Position numbers and translations under genes: made by a program
DNA from: Syntrophaceae bacterium
Lineage (GTDB): Bacteria; Desulfobacterota; BSN033; UBA1163
NCBI GenBank assembly: GCA_013388635.1
Contig: JACAEX010000041.1
Span: forward strand, 1-64,000
Length of the DNA: 64,000 nucleotides
Direction of reading: 5' to 3'
Notes under the pieces: generated by a model
The model's database searches: none
What the model was told of the DNA's origin: nothing
Seen by the model: the letters and a program-made list of their open reading frames with translations, nothing else
In this document: in pieces, positions 63,632-64,000 of the stretch
How the letters are laid out: each line of letters opens with the position of its first letter
How positions within the stretch are numbered: position 1 is the first letter of the stretch

Positions 63632-63660
63632 TTGACATCCGGTCGCGATTCTTCTAAAAT
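63632..63660 (+). promoter_or_regulatory. Promoter of the Old-Yellow-Enzyme gene
   Basis: TTGACA (63632-63637), a 17-bp spacer and TAAAAT (63655-63660), the same hexamers and spacing as the ligA promoter. Operator-like site 2 lies just downstream of the expected start point. Confidence 0.7.
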
Positions 63661-63678
63661 CCCGTTCGTTTGAGAACG

Positions 63679-63697
63679 ATACAATATTGTATACCAT
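63679..63697. promoter_or_regulatory. Operator-like site 2 for the GntR regulator
   Basis: ATACAATATTGTATACCAT contains the perfect 14-bp palindrome ATACAATATTGTAT and matches site 1 in 16 of 19 positions. Its place just after the start point of the forward promoter would suit repression by blocking transcription. Confidence 0.65.
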
Positions 63698-63736
63698 TTC
63701 GACCCGACGCCCTTTTGGCCTGGGAGGTATCTTCTG

Positions 63737-64000
63737 ATGACTCAATTCAAGGCCCTTTTCAGCCCCTTCCGCATCGGAAATCTGGAGATCAAGAATCGGA
63801 TCGTGATGCCGCCCATGGCCACCCATTTTGCAGGTCCGGACGGAACTCCGAACGAGCGTCATATCGCCTACTATCTCGAGCGGGTGAGGGGTGGCGTGGG
63901 GTATGTCACGTTTGAGCATACAGGCGTGATGAAACAGGGAAGGGCCTTTCCCAATATGGCGCTCATCGATTCGGATCAGAACATCCCCTCCTTTAAAAGA
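63737..64000 (+). CDS. NADH:flavin oxidoreductase, Old Yellow Enzyme family (5' part only)
   Basis: The ATG at 63737 follows GGGAGG; 88 codons are visible before the window ends. LFSPFRIGNLEIKNRIVMPP is the FMN-binding N-terminus of OYE/2,4-dienoyl-CoA reductase enzymes. MATHFAGPDGTPNERHIAYY and VTFEHTGVM continue the barrel. Longer members add an iron-sulfur cluster and a second flavin domain; that part is outside. It reduces an activated C=C bond, possibly an enoyl-CoA or enoate. Divergent from the GntR gene and probably under its control. Confidence 0.85.
   Translation, partial: MTQFKALFSPFRIGNLEIKNRIVMPPMATHFAGPDGTPNERHIAYYLERVRGGVGYVTFEHTGVMKQGRAFPNMALIDSDQNIPSFKR

Overview
The window reads as chromosome of an anaerobic, Gram-negative bacterium. 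It carries a complete dcw (division and cell wall) cluster with mraZ, meso-diaminopimelate-type murE and a PASTA-bearing FtsI, plus ferredoxin-linked 2-oxoacid oxidoreductase, radical SAM proteins, two TRAP transporters and a 4-hydroxybutyryl-CoA dehydratase-type iron-sulfur enzyme. A Desulfobacterota ('Deltaproteobacteria')-like lineage fits best. That is inference from gene content; no rRNA gene is present to settle it.

Layout. 1-8.8 kb: a transposase end at the window edge, a radical SAM activase-like gene, a sirtuin, two alpha/beta hydrolases, a trio of envelope/zinc-ribbon proteins, a YdjM-like membrane hydrolase, and a patch of gene debris (7.29-7.93 kb: YD-repeat, RAYT and PIN fragments). 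8.8-29.4 kb (minus strand): a B12-type radical SAM protein, then the dcw cluster read from mraZ at 29.3 kb down to ftsZ at 10.6 kb in the order mraZ-rsmH-ftsL-ftsI-murE-murF-mraY-murD-ftsW-murG-murC-murB-ddl-ftsQ-ftsA-ftsZ. It starts at a promoter followed by three 10-bp-spaced MraZ boxes. 29.5-31.6 kb: ligA with its own near-consensus promoter. 31.7-34.9 kb: a more A+T-rich restriction-modification island with a PIN-like third gene. 35-41.8 kb: SDR epimerase, TPR repeat protein, MFS exporter, nucleoside hydrolase, ribokinase-like sugar kinase and nitroreductase. 42-45.2 kb (plus): LarA-like protein, DapA-family lyase and HpcH/HpaI aldolase.

45.2-63.5 kb (minus): a long catabolic run. It holds a DUF6282-type amidohydrolase, a GlcD/GlcF-like oxidase pair, an unrecognised protein with two similar halves, a cupin, TRAP transporter 1, the dehydratase, KorDABC, a 2-hydroxyacid dehydrogenase, two Asp/Glu-racemase-fold enzymes, TRAP transporter 2 and a GntR/FCD regulator. 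The regulator faces an Old-Yellow-Enzyme gene that runs off the window end. Each of the two divergent promoters overlaps or lies next to a copy of the same 19-bp operator-like sequence. The gene set suggests import and oxidation of small hydroxy- or dicarboxylic acids through CoA and 2-oxoacid intermediates; the substrate is not readable from sequence.

The most unusual feature is a set of about thirteen intergenic arrays with 7-bp periodicity. Their words differ from array to array, many are arranged as inverted arms, and nearly all begin at or a few bases after the stop codon of the gene before them. They occupy most of the non-overlapping junctions of the dcw cluster. In places they supply coding sequence: the last codons of murD and the apparent start codon of rsmH.
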